Assembly: GCF_029931775.1 (NCBI RefSeq)
Contig: NC_079322.1
Span: forward strand, 77,437,326 to 77,501,325
Source: Euleptes europaea
Taxonomy: Eukaryota; Chordata; Lepidosauria; Squamata; Sphaerodactylidae
Direction of reading: 5' to 3'
DNA length: 64,000 bases
Positions 35,746 to 47,012 of this stretch are shown here, piece by piece. The notes beneath the pieces were generated by a model that ran no database searches, was not told where the DNA came from, and worked only from the letters and a program-made list of their open reading frames with translations. The position numbers and the translations under genes are program-made. The number at the start of each line of letters is the position of its first letter. Position 1 is the stretch's first letter.

Positions 35746-37101
35746 ACATTGGGGCATCTAGATCACCCCCTTTTCTCTCCCCCCCCCCCGTTCCCCTGCC
35801 CCATAACCATAATTTTGACATCACCTTCTCTTACCTTTCTCTCCTGTACAGATCTAGCCAGCATCTGTTTCCACCCCTTGTGTACACACCTTTCTGTGAA
35901 CACCCTAAATCCCTATTTTCTCTTTCCATCCTTTGTTTCTGCTACCTTGGGGGGGGGGGAGGGTCACTTTGAACGACTGCTTTTTCCATGATGGAGGTTT
36001 TGTTGGAAATGGAGCTATGGGGGGGTGTAGAAAAGGTAGGTGCATTCTACAGAGGGAGGGAGAGAAACCTTGCTCTTCTGAACTTTGAAGTTAGCAGCAC
36101 AAAAAAGATCCCTGTGTGTAGACGGAGTTGTAAACAGTCTTAAATTTTGTAATCCCCTTTTGTGAAAGTTTTATTGCTGGTCGACTGACTGATTGTTCTG
36201 GGCCGTTGGATTCCTGTGGAAGGTCGGCGCTGCTTCAGGTGGGGCGGTCCGGTTGGGCGGGTGCCTTATCAGCTTTTGAATAAATAAATTATGGCTTTCC
36301 AAGCGGGCAGTGGAGAGCTCAGCTTTCCACCCGGGAGATGGCCTGCAGTAAGGAAACTGAGCCGGGCCTCTTAGCCGCTCTGTGCGTATTGTGCCTGTCT
36401 TGGATCAGGGGGCTGGACTTGATGACCTTCAGGTCACCCCCTCCCTGGGACTGAGCCTAGGATCCTTGCCTTTTGCAAACCGGTCAGCTGCCTGCAGGCC
36501 TCTTGTGTGTGTGTGTGGGGGGGCACGGTTGGCTGGAGCTGGTTTCTTCTTCTGCTTCCCACCCCCTGAAGTCTGAAGCGGGAGGCTGGCTTGTTTCCTG
36601 GGTCCGCTTTCTGTTTGCATTGTGGCCGATGGTTTTATGTGGCTTTGTTCTCCCTGCTCTGCTGGGAAGCGGAGGCAGGTGCCGCCTGCTTGCTTGCTTG
36701 CTTGCTTGCGTGCGTGCGTGCGTGCGTGCAGGGGTTGGATCTTCGGCTCTCCTGGAGGAGAGTTTGCAACATACCTCTTCACTAGGGGGGTCCCCGCAGG
36801 TTGGGCAGACCTGGGGCGTAAAAGGAAAGCGCAAAATTGAAATATGTGGAGGAGAATTGCTTTTGTAATGTTATTCTGACAAACAAATTTAAAGAGCAGC
36901 TGGCGCTTGTTAAACTGACAACGTTGGTACGGTATTTATTCAAACGTAAGACTGTTTTTTCACTGGTATGCTATAAAAAAAGTGTGATCCTACAAGATAA
37001 GAGTTATGTTCAATAATATATTTTTTGTTTTGTTTCTGTGTACAACATTTTTGACGGGGGTTGTCTTACATTCAGGGACACATTCCTTTCAAGTAAATAC
37101 G
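35746..37101. other. NBEAL2 intron 1, mostly unique, with one microsatellite
   Basis: (CTTG)n passing into (CGTG)n lies at 36686-36729, and a TG run at 36505-36520. About 1.3 kb without a recognised transposon or exon. Confidence 0.45.
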
Positions 37102-37305
37102 TAGGGTTGCCAGGTCCCTCTTTGCCACCAAAGGGAGGCTTTGGGGGCAGAGCCTGAGGAGGGCAGAGTTTGGGGAGGGGAGGGACTTCAAAGCCGTCCA
37201 ATTCCCAAAACAGCCATTTTCTCCAGGTGAACTGATCTCTGTTGCCCAGAGATCGGTTGTGATAGCTGGAGATCTCCAGCCACCACCTGGAGGCTGGCAA
37301 CCCTA
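37102..37305 (+). mobile_element. hAT-type MITE (TAGGGTTGCC family)
   Basis: Starts 'tagggttgccaggtccctct' and ends 'ggctggcaacccta'; the 8-bp flanks do not match, so the insertion site has changed. Confidence 0.82.
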
Positions 37306-37575
37306 TCCCTCCCATCACTTGGGAGTTCTTAAACCACCCCTTTTGGTAAAACTCGAAAAAGAGCCTTGTGGCCGGCCTCCAAGATGTGGACAAGCCTACT
37401 TCGTCAAATGCGTGAAGTGCATTGGTTTGCAGGTGTTCTTAAATGGCTACAGAGAGGAAAAATCTGGTAAATGGTGGGGTCGACAGGCAATGGTATACAA
37501 ACACCGTGCACCATTCTGTGATACTTCTACCCAAGTCTCACTTTCAGATAAGTGCAGGTGCAGTTCACAACAGCG

Positions 37576-37750
37576 GCATAGAACCATAGGGTTCGAAGGG
37601 ATCACCAGGGGCATCTAGTCCAACCTCCTGCACAATGCAAGAAATTCACAACTACCTCCCCCCCCCACAAACACACCCCAGTGACCCCTACTCCATGCCC
37701 AGAAGATTGCCCCCCCCCCAAAATCCTCCAGGATCCATGGCTAATCTGTC
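37576..37750 (-). mobile_element. CR1 LINE 3' tail
   Basis: 'catagggttcgaagggatca' and 'ctgcacaatgcaagaaattc' in reverse, diverged at the right. Confidence 0.82.
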
Positions 37751-38189
37751 CTGGAGGAAAATAGCTTCTTGACCCCAGGGTGGCGATGGGCATTTCCCTG
37801 GGCATGTGTGTGTGTGCGCTCTGTCCAGTCACAGCTGATTTCTGGTAACCCCATAGGGTTTTAGTGGGCAATAACTGTGTAAACTGTGTTAAACAAATGG
37901 CAACTAGAATGGGAGTGAACCATGGTTTTGATGGAGGTCTAATGAGTTATCGTCAAGCTTGTGGGTGAATTCTAATCCCCCCGTTTGGTTGGATCCCCAA
38001 TTTTTTTGGTGATGAGTTTTTGCCATTTTCTGAGCTGAGGTCTAGATATGAGGTGCCACCTGATATAGAATGGAAATAATTAAGTAGCAACATCTGTTGG
38101 TATCTAAATAAGGCCCTGCAGCATTCAGCAGAGTTCCCCTTTGCCCTGGAAACTCGAATTGAATCGATGCAGTAAACGAAACCTGCGAT
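37751..38189. other. Intronic, nothing recognised
   Basis: A short TG run (37804-37816). It might include more of the L1 that is clear from 38190. Confidence 0.35.
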
Positions 38190-38775
38190 ATTTGTCTATA
38201 AATATTTGATGCCGATTAATAAATATAATATGCAGAGTCTCAACAATGAATGCAATAAAGAGCTAGATTGCCCCATTTTGCCAAAGCCATGGGATACGGC
38301 CTTAAAGTTTATACCTGCTCTCTCTGTGGATCCAAAGTTGCTCCTTATTCAGCAAAAAAAAAATAAAAAAATGTTTGGGATATACTGGACACTGCAATGA
38401 CTCTTTAGCAAAGGACTGAGTAAAGTGTCTAAGCACTGGTGGTGTAACACACAGGATGCAATCCCTAAACATATGCTTTGGCCATGTCCAGTCATTTGTC
38501 TTTTCTGGGAAGAACTTATTGCTCATAGCAATTTGGTATTAGAATGTTCATTGATTTTTGAGGGTTCTTTTGTACTTTTAAACTATCTGCCTGTCCCTTG
38601 GAGGCTAACCAGTGGTCAACAAAAATGGACCTTCCATGCCTTTACTACAGCTAAAAGATTTATACTACAGCACTGGGAAGATAAATGCGCACCTCCTGTA
38701 ACTCAGTGGATTGAGGAGCTTATCAATAATTGAATGCATGTTATATAGACAACCATTGTGCATGGGTTTATTTTA

Positions 38776-39212
38776 AGAGGGGCCGTGGCTCAGTGGTAAA
38801 GCATCTGCTTGGCATGCAGGAGGTCCCAGGTTCAATCCCCCGCATCTCCAGTTAAAGGGACTAGGCAAGTAGGTGATATAAAAGACCTCTGCCTAGAGTT
38901 GCCGGGTCCCTCTTCGCCACAGGTGGAGGTTTTTGGGGCAGAGCCTGAGGAGGGCAGGGTTTGGAGAGGGGAGGGACTTCAATGCCATAGAGTCCAATTA
39001 CTAAAGCAGCCATTTTCCCCAGGGGAATTGATCTCTATCGGCTGGAGATCAGTTGTAATAGCAGGAGATCTCCTGCCACCGCTTGGAGGCTGGCCACCCT
39101 GCCTCTGCCTGAGACCCTGGAGAGTTGCTGCCGGTCTGAGTAGACAATACAGACTTTGATGGACCGAGGGTCTGATTCAGCATAAGGCAGCTTCATGTGT
39201 TCATATCTGGAC
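38776..39212 (+). mobile_element. SINE A interrupted by a hAT-type MITE
   Basis: Head 'gaggggccgtggctcagtgg' at the left; the body stops at 'gacctctgcc', resumes at 39102 with 'cctctgcctgagaccc', and ends 'catgtgttcat'. Confidence 0.92.
38894..39101 (+). mobile_element. hAT-type MITE nested in SINE A, perfect 8-bp duplication
   Basis: 208 bp, TAGAGTTGCC...GGCCACCCTG. The flanks cctctgcc at 38886-38893 and 39102-39109 are identical, and the empty site is known from other SINE A copies. This proves mobility of the family and its 8-bp hAT signature. Confidence 0.92.
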
Positions 39213-39375
39213 ATCTTTTATAGAAACTGATGTGTAGATCTGCCCCTCATTGTTATATTTTAGTCTCTACTTTACATACCTTTTTTTTTCTTTCTTAAAA
39301 AAATATTCTGTTGGGCTGATGGCTTTTGACGGTTCCCCCATAAATTTTTTTTAAATAAAATAAAAATATATATTT

Positions 39376-40677
39376 AAAAAGAACAGCAGGTCTCAGTTCC
39401 TAGGAACTTGCAATCTAATTTTACACAAAGGGAAGGGCAAGGGTAGCTAGATGTAGTAGGCGGAAGGCATGTGGAGGACAGAGGTAAGCCATACACTATT
39501 GTGACCCTGCAATTTGGGGGGAGGACTCATCAGCAGTGTGTGTGTGTGGGGGGGGTTTCTAAGCATCAACAGCTTGGGCTCTTGCTGGGTGGTATTTCAT
39601 GCGTTTTGCGATGCTGTCTCAAACATGCAGGAATGCTGTAAGGGGAAAAACCCCTCCTGGCCTTGTCCAGGCAGAAAGGTGGGCTTAGAAATGGGGTAAA
39701 TAAAAATAAATCCTCATTTTTATCCAGAAGTTAGGGATTTTTGCTGGGTGACTTTGAATATGGAGTTCAGACAAATGGTGGTTTTGCTGATTCAGTTGGT
39801 CCTTGGTTGGAATATGACAAAATATGAAAAGTGATTCAGTCAGACGACGAAGATTTCCGATAAACAATGCAGAAGGACTAGGGTTGCAGAACTGGACAAA
39901 GAATCCATACAAAAACCGGTCCGAGGCATGACATACGGTAATAAAGAAAATGGGTTTGCATTTTGCATGTGGTTCGTGAGAGAGATCCCAACAAGCCAGT
40001 GTCTTGGAGCGGTCGGTTCTTTCTCTCTCTCCTTGTTATCCTACCCTTGCCCCGAGGAACCGAGGATGGAGTATGTGGCTTTCCCTCCCTCATTTCAACC
40101 TCCCGACAATCCTAGGAGATAGCCTTGGTTAAGAACCCGGTCCAGGTTCACCCAGCCAGCTTCGTTGCTGCATGAGGATTGGAATATGGATCTCCCAGAT
40201 CAGTGCTATTTGTGGGGGATGAGGTGGGTCTGTTCCAGGTGAAACCTTGCAGGCTCCCCCAAACAACGTTGTTTCCTTCCTTTTCCACTCAGAGGTGTAT
40301 GAATGAGCTCTTTCCCTTCTTTGGGTCATCGTTTGCCCTGTCTGTGTTTACCCAAGAAAGAGGTAGGCTCAGTCCCAAGGCGATGTGACACAGGTAAGGC
40401 GGAAGAGCTCACCTGGGGGACTTACTGTGCTTGTCCAGCATCTCATTTAAACTGGGCTGCTTCCTCTGCTTACTGCAGAGAACGGGCAAAATCCCAAGTG
40501 CCTGGTTGCCCTGGCGCCCAGAGATCCGGGGGGTGGGGGGGAATCCAGCCTGTTTCAAGATTGCTGGGAAATTAGACCCCAAGAGTATTTCGGTCTATAG
40601 CAAATCCAAAGGCTGACATTTCCCTTTCCCCTCCACCCAGTCGGTACAAACTCAGAATCCCCAAATGCTGTGCCACA
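39376..40677. other. Intronic, mostly unrecognised
   Basis: A (TG)n run lies at 39537-39548. 40080-40210 is a diverged reversed SINE of the older type ('cctcccgacaatcctaggag', 'tggatctcccagatc'). Confidence 0.45.
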
Positions 40678-40885
40678 GGGAGGGGCCGTGGCTCAGTGGT
40701 AGAGCATCTACTTGGCATGCAGATGGTCCCAGGCTCAATCCCCAGCATCTCCAGTTAAAGGGACTGGGCAAGCAGGTGATGTGAAAGACCTCAGCCTGAG
40801 ACCCTGGAGAGTCTGAGTAGACAATATTGACCTTGATGGATCAAGGGTCTGATTCAGTATAAAGCAGATTCATGTGTTCATGTCT
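40678..40885 (+). mobile_element. SINE A
   Basis: Complete except for a short internal loss ('ggagagtctgagtagacaat', missing the 'ctgctgccggt' part). Confidence 0.92.
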
Positions 40886-41169
40886 ATATTGTGAGAAACA
40901 AATACTTGGAAGGCTCCCATGAGCCTAAAATACCATTTTGCTGAAGAGGCTGTGTGAGTCTGTGTATGAGTCCTGCACCCGGGGGGGGGGGGGAGATGAT
41001 TTTGCGGTGTCCAAGGAGGCAAAGCCCGCAAACAGCGGGAAAGTTGCGGTGGAAAGGTTCAGCAAAAAGAACTGTGAAACAAGGAGGGACTTTACAGGGC
41101 AATAAAGCTGTCACCTGTCAGCTTGTATCTTGTTTTCCTTTTTTTTTTGGTTTGCTTGGGGTCGCCCTA

Positions 41170-41255
41170 TTTTTCTCTCTCTTGAATTATCTGCTTTGGG
41201 CCCCCATAGGGAGAAAAATGGGACATAAATGAAGTAAATAAATCAAATAACACTA
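41170..41255 (+). mobile_element. Older SINE 3' tail
   Basis: 'tttgggcccccatagggaga' and 'aaatgaagtaaataaatca'. Confidence 0.55.
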
Positions 41256-41259
41256 AGGT

Positions 41260-41558
41260 ACATGCCCCGTGGCACAGAGTGGTAAGCTGCAGTATTGCAG
41301 TCAAAAACTCTGCTCACGACCTGAGTTCGATCTCGACAGAAGCCAGCTCAAGGCTGACTCAGCCTTCCATCCTTCCGAGGATGGTCAAATACCCACCCAG
41401 CTTGCTGGGGGTAAAGTGTAGACGACTGGGGAAGGCAGTGGCAAACCACCCCGTAAACATAGTCTGCCTAGTAAATGTTGGGATGTAATGTCACTCCATG
41501 GGTCAGGAATGACCCAGTGCTTGCACTGGGGACTACCTTTACCTTTTTTTAAGGTACA
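41260..41558 (+). mobile_element. SINE C, near full length
   Basis: 'gccccgtggcacagagtggt', 'gcagtcaaaaactctgctca' and the end 'ccatgggtcaggaatgaccc'. Confidence 0.88.
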
Positions 41559-42526
41559 TTCGCTAAGATACTAAACAGTGTAGTAATTAGCTGCTCTCCT
41601 AATATCAAGGGATATTCACAATTTTGCTGGTACAAAACTACGTCATTTATATGTTTACATTGTGTCAAGTAGGTACAATCTTATATAGTAGCTAAGGTAT
41701 GAATGATGTGCTTCATGTTACAGCATTGAAATAAGCTTAGGTTTTTTGTTTTTTTAAGTATTGTGTGTTTTCTTCCCCCAAATGAAATGTTTTGGGGTGG
41801 GACCACATTCCCCCCCCCCCATGGTTTAACATTTACAGGAACCTGACAGTGTGGAGAGTCCAGGACCGAACTGCACTGTGAACCCGCCCCCACACCCAGT
41901 CTTTCGGCCCGTGCCCCCCGCTGGTATGGGCACGAACCCAAAAGCTAGCATTCCAGTTGTCGTGGGGGTCTTCTTCTATCACCAAGCATTCTCCAAAGCC
42001 CTGATTTCAGGGTTTATCCAACGGGGTAGATTCCCTGATTTTTGTCCCTCTCCACAGCACCCCCTCCACCTTTTTTTTTGTGGGGAGAGTGGAAATCTTT
42101 CTCTAGGCTCCTTTGTCATCTACAACAAGACCTTTGTGTTCGTTCTGCGAAAACTGCCACCGGCTGGCAGAAAATTCCTCCCGTTTTTGTTTGTTGTGGC
42201 CAGGAAGAAGTTGCCGTGGCTCTCGGCATACTAATAAAGCTAATTGAGGGAAATAAACGAGATCTGATTTGCTTGAAACGGGCATCTGCATGAAAAACAG
42301 GCCACCGGACTGCAAAGACCTCTTGCTTCCTCCTCCGTTGGTTTGCACAGAGGAGGAAGACGACGAGGAGGAGGTCACGAAGCGGCAAAAACCAAATATT
42401 TCCTAGTAGAGGACCGGTCTTGGGGCCTAATAACCAGCTTTCTTCCGTTGCTTATCAAGACGGGCTTCCTGAGACGCCACGTCCATCACTGGGCTGCTTT
42501 CAGGTCTCCTTTGGATACCCTACACC
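41559..42526. other. Intronic, apparently unique
   Basis: About 970 bp without a recognised repeat. A GAGGAA-rich patch lies at 42349-42376. The open frames here look like chance. Confidence 0.4.
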
Positions 42527-42540
42527 AGGGATCCCCAACA

Positions 42541-42676
42541 TGGCGGGGCTGTGGCTCAGAGGTAGAGCCTCTGCTTGGCATGCAGAAGGTCCCAGGTTCA
42601 ATCTCCGGCATCTCCAGTTAAAGGGACTAGGCAAGTAGGTGATGTGAAAGACCTCTACCTTGAGACCCTGGAGAGC
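42541..42676 (+). mobile_element. SINE A, 3'-truncated
   Basis: Head to 'gagaccctggagagccatgg', then a second SINE A starts at once. Directly before it, 42527-42540 is a stub of a hAT end (caccagggatccccaac). Confidence 0.88.
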
Positions 42677-42682
42677 CATGGA

Positions 42683-42894
42683 GAGGGGCTGTGGCTCAGT
42701 GGTAGAACCTCTGCTTGGCATGCAGAAAGTCCCAGGTTCGATCCCCGACATCTCCAGTTAGAGGGACTAGGCAAGTAGGTGATGTGAAAGACACTTGCCT
42801 GAGACCCTGGAGAGCCGCTGCCGGTCTGAGCAGACAATACTGATTTGGATGGACCAAAGGTCTGATTCAGTATAAGGCAGCTTCATGTGTTCAT
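42683..42894 (+). mobile_element. SINE A, full length
   Basis: Second of two head-to-tail copies; it ends 'ggcagcttcatgtgttcatg'. Confidence 0.92.
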
Positions 42895-43095
42895 GGTACC
42901 CAACAGCATTGTTCCTGGCACCTGCCAAGTATTTTTAGAAAGTGGGTGTGGCTGGGGAGGGGCCCGTTGCCCAGCTGGGCTTCTGATTGGTCCCCCAAGA
43001 TCTGATCCACTCTGCAGATTAAAATAACATTGCTTCAGTGGCAGCTGCCACTGCAGGGTTTGTTTTTATTGTTTCTCACCCCATCTTTCCCAGTT
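42895..43095 (+). mobile_element. hAT-derived dispersed repeat
   Basis: 'ctggcacctgccaagtattt', 'ttagaaagtgggtgtggctg' and 'gggcttctgattggtccccc'. Confidence 0.55.
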
Positions 43096-43129
43096 TTTTA
43101 AAATTATCTCTCTTTTTCCCTGCACTGTG

Positions 43130-43316
43130 TAGTAGCTGAAGGTCTCCTGCTATTACAACTGATCTCCAGCCGATAGAGATCAGTTCCCCAGGGGAAAATG
43201 GCCGCTTTGGCAATAGGACTCTATGGCATTGAAGCCCCTCCCCAAACCCCGCCCTCCTCAGGCTCCGCCCCAAAAACCTCCCGCCGGTGGTGAAGAGGGA
43301 CCTGGCGACCGTACCT
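43130..43316 (-). mobile_element. hAT-type MITE (TAGGGTTGCC family)
   Basis: 'ctcctgctattacaactgat', 'aataggactctatggcattg' and 'gaagagggacctggcgacc'; the left terminus is decayed. Confidence 0.82.
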
Positions 43317-43575
43317 GTTCTACATGATATTAGACATGGGGTGCTTAGTAATCTGGCGATGGCCCTTAAACTGAATTCTCTGCCTCTTCTCACCCTGCCT
43401 TCCAGTGTCCCGTTCCAGAAACAGAGGCAACTGATGCGCCTTCCTGTCTTGCTTCCCGGGTGTGTGTAAAGACGGTGTGGCGGGCTGCACATGTGCAGTA
43501 GGGTTTCCTGTAGTCCGTCTCATCCATTCATTCCTTGTTGTGAGTTTGCAAAGCCCTTAAGAGTATGCTTGGATG
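43317..43575. other. Intronic, nothing recognised
   Basis: No repeat was assigned. Confidence 0.35.
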
Positions 43576-43832
43576 GCCACACTGGTGTAGTGGTTGAGAG
43601 CAGTGGACTCTAATCTGGAGAACCAGGTTGGTTTCCCCATTCCTACACATGAAGCCTGCTGGGTGACCTTGGACTAGTCACAATGCTCTCCGATCTCTCT
43701 CAGCCCCACCTACCTCACAAGGTGTCTGTCGTGGGGAGAGGAAGGGAAGGTAGTTGTAAGCCGGTTTGATTCTCCTTAAAAGGTAGAGAAAAACGGCATA
43801 TGAAAACCAACTCTTCTTCTTCTTTTTCTTAA
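43576..43832 (+). mobile_element. SINE B
   Basis: 'gccacactggtgtagtggtt' to TTCTTCTTCTTTTTC. Confidence 0.9.
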
Positions 43833-43835
43833 AGC

Positions 43836-43975
43836 AAAGAAGTCTTGTGGCACAACATTTATTTCAGTGCGAACGTTCGCGAGCCAGAGCTCAATTCATC
43901 AGCGATTCATGAAAGCTCGTATTGCAATGAATGCCGTTAGTCTTTCAGGCGCTGCTGGATTTTCCTTTTCTTTTG
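43836..43975 (-). mobile_element. Penelope-like fragment with hammerhead-type core
   Basis: On the minus strand CTGATGA (complement of 43896-43902) is followed by a GAGC/GCTC stem and GAAC (complement of 43875-43878), then 'ttcgcactgaaataaatg' and a 'tgccacaagacttctttg' tail. The layout matches the 14270 element. The fourth base of the GAAA box is C here, so cleavage is doubtful. Confidence 0.55.
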
Positions 43976-44458
43976 CTCTTGCAGATTATCACTGCTCCCC
44001 CCCCCCCTGTGATCCTCTGCTGCCAGTCACGGATGGTCTCTTTCCTTTAAGGAATTATTAACATCTCTGGCAGTTAGCAAGTCAGCCTGCCCTTGGTAAA
44101 GATTAGCTCAGGGGTTGGTTCCGCCTGCTGGGTTGCTTGGGCTTGTCCAAATTATCACTGGGCCTGCGTGTGCTCTACACATAGTTTGCCCAAATGGCAG
44201 AGGAAATGACAAACCTGTGTCTGGACTGGACTTCTTCACACTGCAGCGGGAGAGGTTGCACGGCGGAACGATCCTGCGTGCAAGAACAGATTCTTCCGCG
44301 CGGGAAATTAGGATGCTGGAGAAAGGTTCGGGCTTGAACCCTTTTCTTTGACAACCTGGCTTCCGATGTGAAGAGAATGTGGGTTTGATTCTGGTGTATC
44401 AAGTTGTGTGGGATCTCCCCCCGCCTTCTGAATTGGGACAGGCCAGCTGCTTGTACAT
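43976..44458. other. Intronic, nothing recognised
   Basis: A C run at 43998-44008 only. Confidence 0.35.
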
Positions 44459-44489
44459 CAGCGTGGTGTAGTGGTTAAGAGCGACGGTT
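44459..44489 (+). mobile_element. SINE B head stub
   Basis: 'agcgtggtgtagtggttaag' followed by unrelated sequence. Confidence 0.6.
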
Positions 44490-44526
44490 TCCATTTACAC
44501 TAGTTTCTCTTCTGTATCTCTGGGGG

Positions 44527-44730
44527 TTACCGCACTTTGTATTCCCAGCGATGTATTAAGAGTTTGAAAATGTTATAAAAAACATCACTTTAAAAGGGTT
44601 TTTGGATTCCACGGCTAAAAAATGGTTGGAAGACGTCTTCACAGCTAAAGGGGCCAAACAAAGTGCGAACATAATTTTTTATAACAGTTTCAAACTCTTG
44701 ATACATCGCTGGGAATACCTAATGCGGTAA
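44527..44730. mobile_element. MITE with terminal inverted repeats of about 56 bp
   Basis: The left end TTACCGCACTTTGTATTCCC and right end GGGAATACCTAATGCGGTAA are inverted copies extending to about 44583 and 44675. 204 bp in all, no coding capacity. TA lies at each outer end (tTAccg...cggTAa), suggesting TA target duplication of the Tc1/mariner type, but the superfamily is not certain. Confidence 0.85.
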
Positions 44731-45799
44731 CAGCCTCTGCCTCCTTCTTCCCCAGAAGCTGCCTGGGTTGTGAGGTGTTGCTGAGTGTATTTCTAGTAAC
44801 CCAACCACCGGATTTGTTAAAAGATTAACGGTGCAATCCTAAAGGGAGTTACTGTATTCTAAACCCATTCACTTTAATGGGCTTAGACTGGAATAACTCT
44901 GCATAGGATTCCCTGTAAATCCACTTGCTATTTTAAAACTATTGACTTCCCAGAGGGGTATCCCTATCAAATAGAAATAGACAGGCAAAGTATGGTCAAT
45001 TGAGATCCTAATCTAGTCCTCCAACCATTGTACCACTAGCTGTTTAAACTGGGCCTTGGAGGAATTTTTAGTGGACCAGCCAGAGAAACTTCACAGAAAT
45101 GAGGCAGGGGAGGAAAGACAAGCTAATTTTTGGCAGAGAGGCTAATAGTCCACAGACATGAGACTACAATTTCAAGTCGTATATCGGGAAGGTTAGTTTA
45201 AACCATGTCCCGTTGGAATCTGTGGGCTTCTGATTGCTCAGCGTGGAGGCTCAAATACAAAAGAGCCTTTCTCTGTGAGTTGCTTTCAAATAATATACGC
45301 GGGGGCTGGAGCGAATGAGGTAGTCGCTTTCCAGATATCTGGCACCTCTGGGACTGGGGAATGCCTTCTGTCCATGCCTAGAGATGCTTCTTCTGGCATC
45401 TGACGTGCCTGGGTGCCCTAGTTAAACCCAGTCCTTCTGATGCAGGGAGCTTCGACTGGAGCAAGCAAAGTTTGGCTGCTTAATTATTAATCAAACCCTT
45501 TTCAGACTGAAAATATACTGTGCGTAGAGCAAGCAAGAACCGTGCAAATAATAAAACCCACAAGGAAATTGCTGGTAATTCTACAGCAGACGTAAAGTGC
45601 AAACTGAACTTGGCTAAGGCCAAGAGAAGATCTTATAGACCTCCACATTTTAATTATAATGGGAAAACGAGGGGATTCAGTTGTGAAACTCCTCCGTTCA
45701 GCCCAGTGAAGTGATCTTGGGGTCCAGGAGCATGCTTGGACAGGACTCTCCCCTGATATTGTGGACAGCAGCTGCCGCTTGTCTTTGGCAGGACCATTG
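44731..45799. other. Intronic, about 1 kb apparently unique
   Basis: No repeat or exon was recognised; it includes 'aatcctaaagggagttactgta' texture near 44832 that is common near old transposon tails. Confidence 0.4.
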
Positions 45800-46018
45800 G
45801 TGGTCTTGGAAAGTGCCGTCAAGTTGCTGCTGGCTAGTGGCAACCCCAGAATCCTTTTGAGGCAAGAGATGTTCAGAGGTGGTTTGCCATTGTTTGCCTC
45901 TGCGTAGCTACCCTAGACTTCCTTGGTGGTCTCCCATCCAAGTTCTAACCAGGGCCAACCCTGCTTAGCTTCCAAGACCTGACAAGATCGGGCTAGCACT
46001 GGGCCTCTAGGTCAGGGC
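45800..46018 (-). mobile_element. 5S-rRNA-derived SINE with BovB-like tail
   Basis: 45924-46000 is close to the reverse complement of 5S rRNA ('ggtctcccatccaagttcta', 'cctgcttagcttccaagacc', 'gacaagatcggg'). 45808-45840 is close to the reversed BovB 3' end ('gccgtcaagttgctgctggc'). A middle of about 85 bp joins them. It fits a 5S-headed SINE mobilised by BovB. Confidence 0.78.
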
Positions 46019-46352
46019 AAAAAACATCCAGAGGTGGTTTGCCATCGCCTGCCTCTGTGTAGCAACACTGGATTTCCTTGGTGGTCTCCCATCCAAGTAC
46101 AAACCAGGGCTGACCATGCTTATCTTCTGGGATGTGATGTGATTGGGCTAGCCTGGGCCATCCAAGTCAAGGCAATGTTCGTGTTATCTTGGGCAGAAAG
46201 TCCCTTGATGTGTGCCTGAATCCAAGGGGTCCTGAATGGTTGCACATTGTATTTCCCAGGTGAGGCGGGCTTCCTGCTCATGGAGCCACCTGAAGATTAA
46301 CAAGGCTGCGTTTCTTTGTCTTTGAGGGCTTTTGAGAAAATGTGACAGCCTC
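46019..46352 (-). repeat. Second 5S-SINE piece plus duplicated flank
   Basis: 46019-46175 repeats the SINE middle and 5S part ('ggtctcccatccaagtacaa'). 46176-46352 is an attached segment that occurs again with the 5S part at 49299-49585, in the same orientation. Confidence 0.7.
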
Positions 46353-46552
46353 TTGATAACTTCATAAGGATGGAAGCAATAGTGATATGATGCTGACTAT
46401 ATGATGAATCTATAAGAGTATTATGTTGGAGAATTGAAAAAACTTAGCTCATTTTGAGCAATGCGAAACAGTCTTTAAAAGAGGCAGCCAGGCCATCTTT
46501 TCTTCTCTTCTTTGAAGTTTTCTTCTATAACATGTGATATTATAACATGTGA

Positions 46553-47012
46553 TGTTAACCTAGAGTACTGTGTTCAGTTGTTGGCACCACAATTTAAGAA
46601 AGATGTAGACAAGCTGGAACATGTCCGGAGGAGGGCAACAAAGATGGTGAGGGGTCTGGAGACCAAGTCCTATGAGGAAAGGTTGAAGGAGCTGGGTGTG
46701 TTTAGCCTGGAGAGGAGACTACTGAGAGGGGACATGAGAACCATCTTCAAGTATTTGAAGGGCTGTCAAATAGAGGAGGGTGCCGAGTTATTTTCTCTTG
46801 CCCCAGAAGGTCGGGCCAGAACCAACGGGTTGGAATTAAATCCAAAGAGTTTCTGTCTAGACATTAGGAAGGGAGGGCATCTTGGCCATCTTCTGGGCAT
46901 GAAGTAGGGTTCACTGGGGGTGAGTGGGGGAGGTATTTGTGAAATTCCTGCATTGTGCAGGGGGTTGGACTAGATGACCGTGGTGGTCCCTTCCAACTCT
47001 ATGATTCTATGT
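46553..47012 (+). mobile_element. CR1 LINE 3' end
   Basis: The coding part reads [20 protein letters not shown] and [13 protein letters not shown]; the tail ends 'ccaactctatgattctatg'. It lacks the middle of the 3' region present at 54680. Confidence 0.92.

Larger units (their letters stand above)
38190..39375 (+). mobile_element. L1-type LINE 3' end split by SINE A
   Basis: The left part (38190-38775) encodes KHMLWPCPVICLFWEEL and WTFHAFTTAKRFILQHWEDK, the L1 ORF2 C-terminal region, with several interruptions. The right part (39213-39375) is the 3' UTR ending in an A-rich tract. It is diverged and older than the SINE inside it. Confidence 0.75.

Noticed and set aside
36686-36729. Functional element in the CTTG/CGTG run
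   Set aside because: A plain microsatellite; no other signal.
45924-46000. Genuine 5S rRNA gene
   Set aside because: Only part of the 5S sequence is present, diverged and fused to SINE middle and BovB-like tail.
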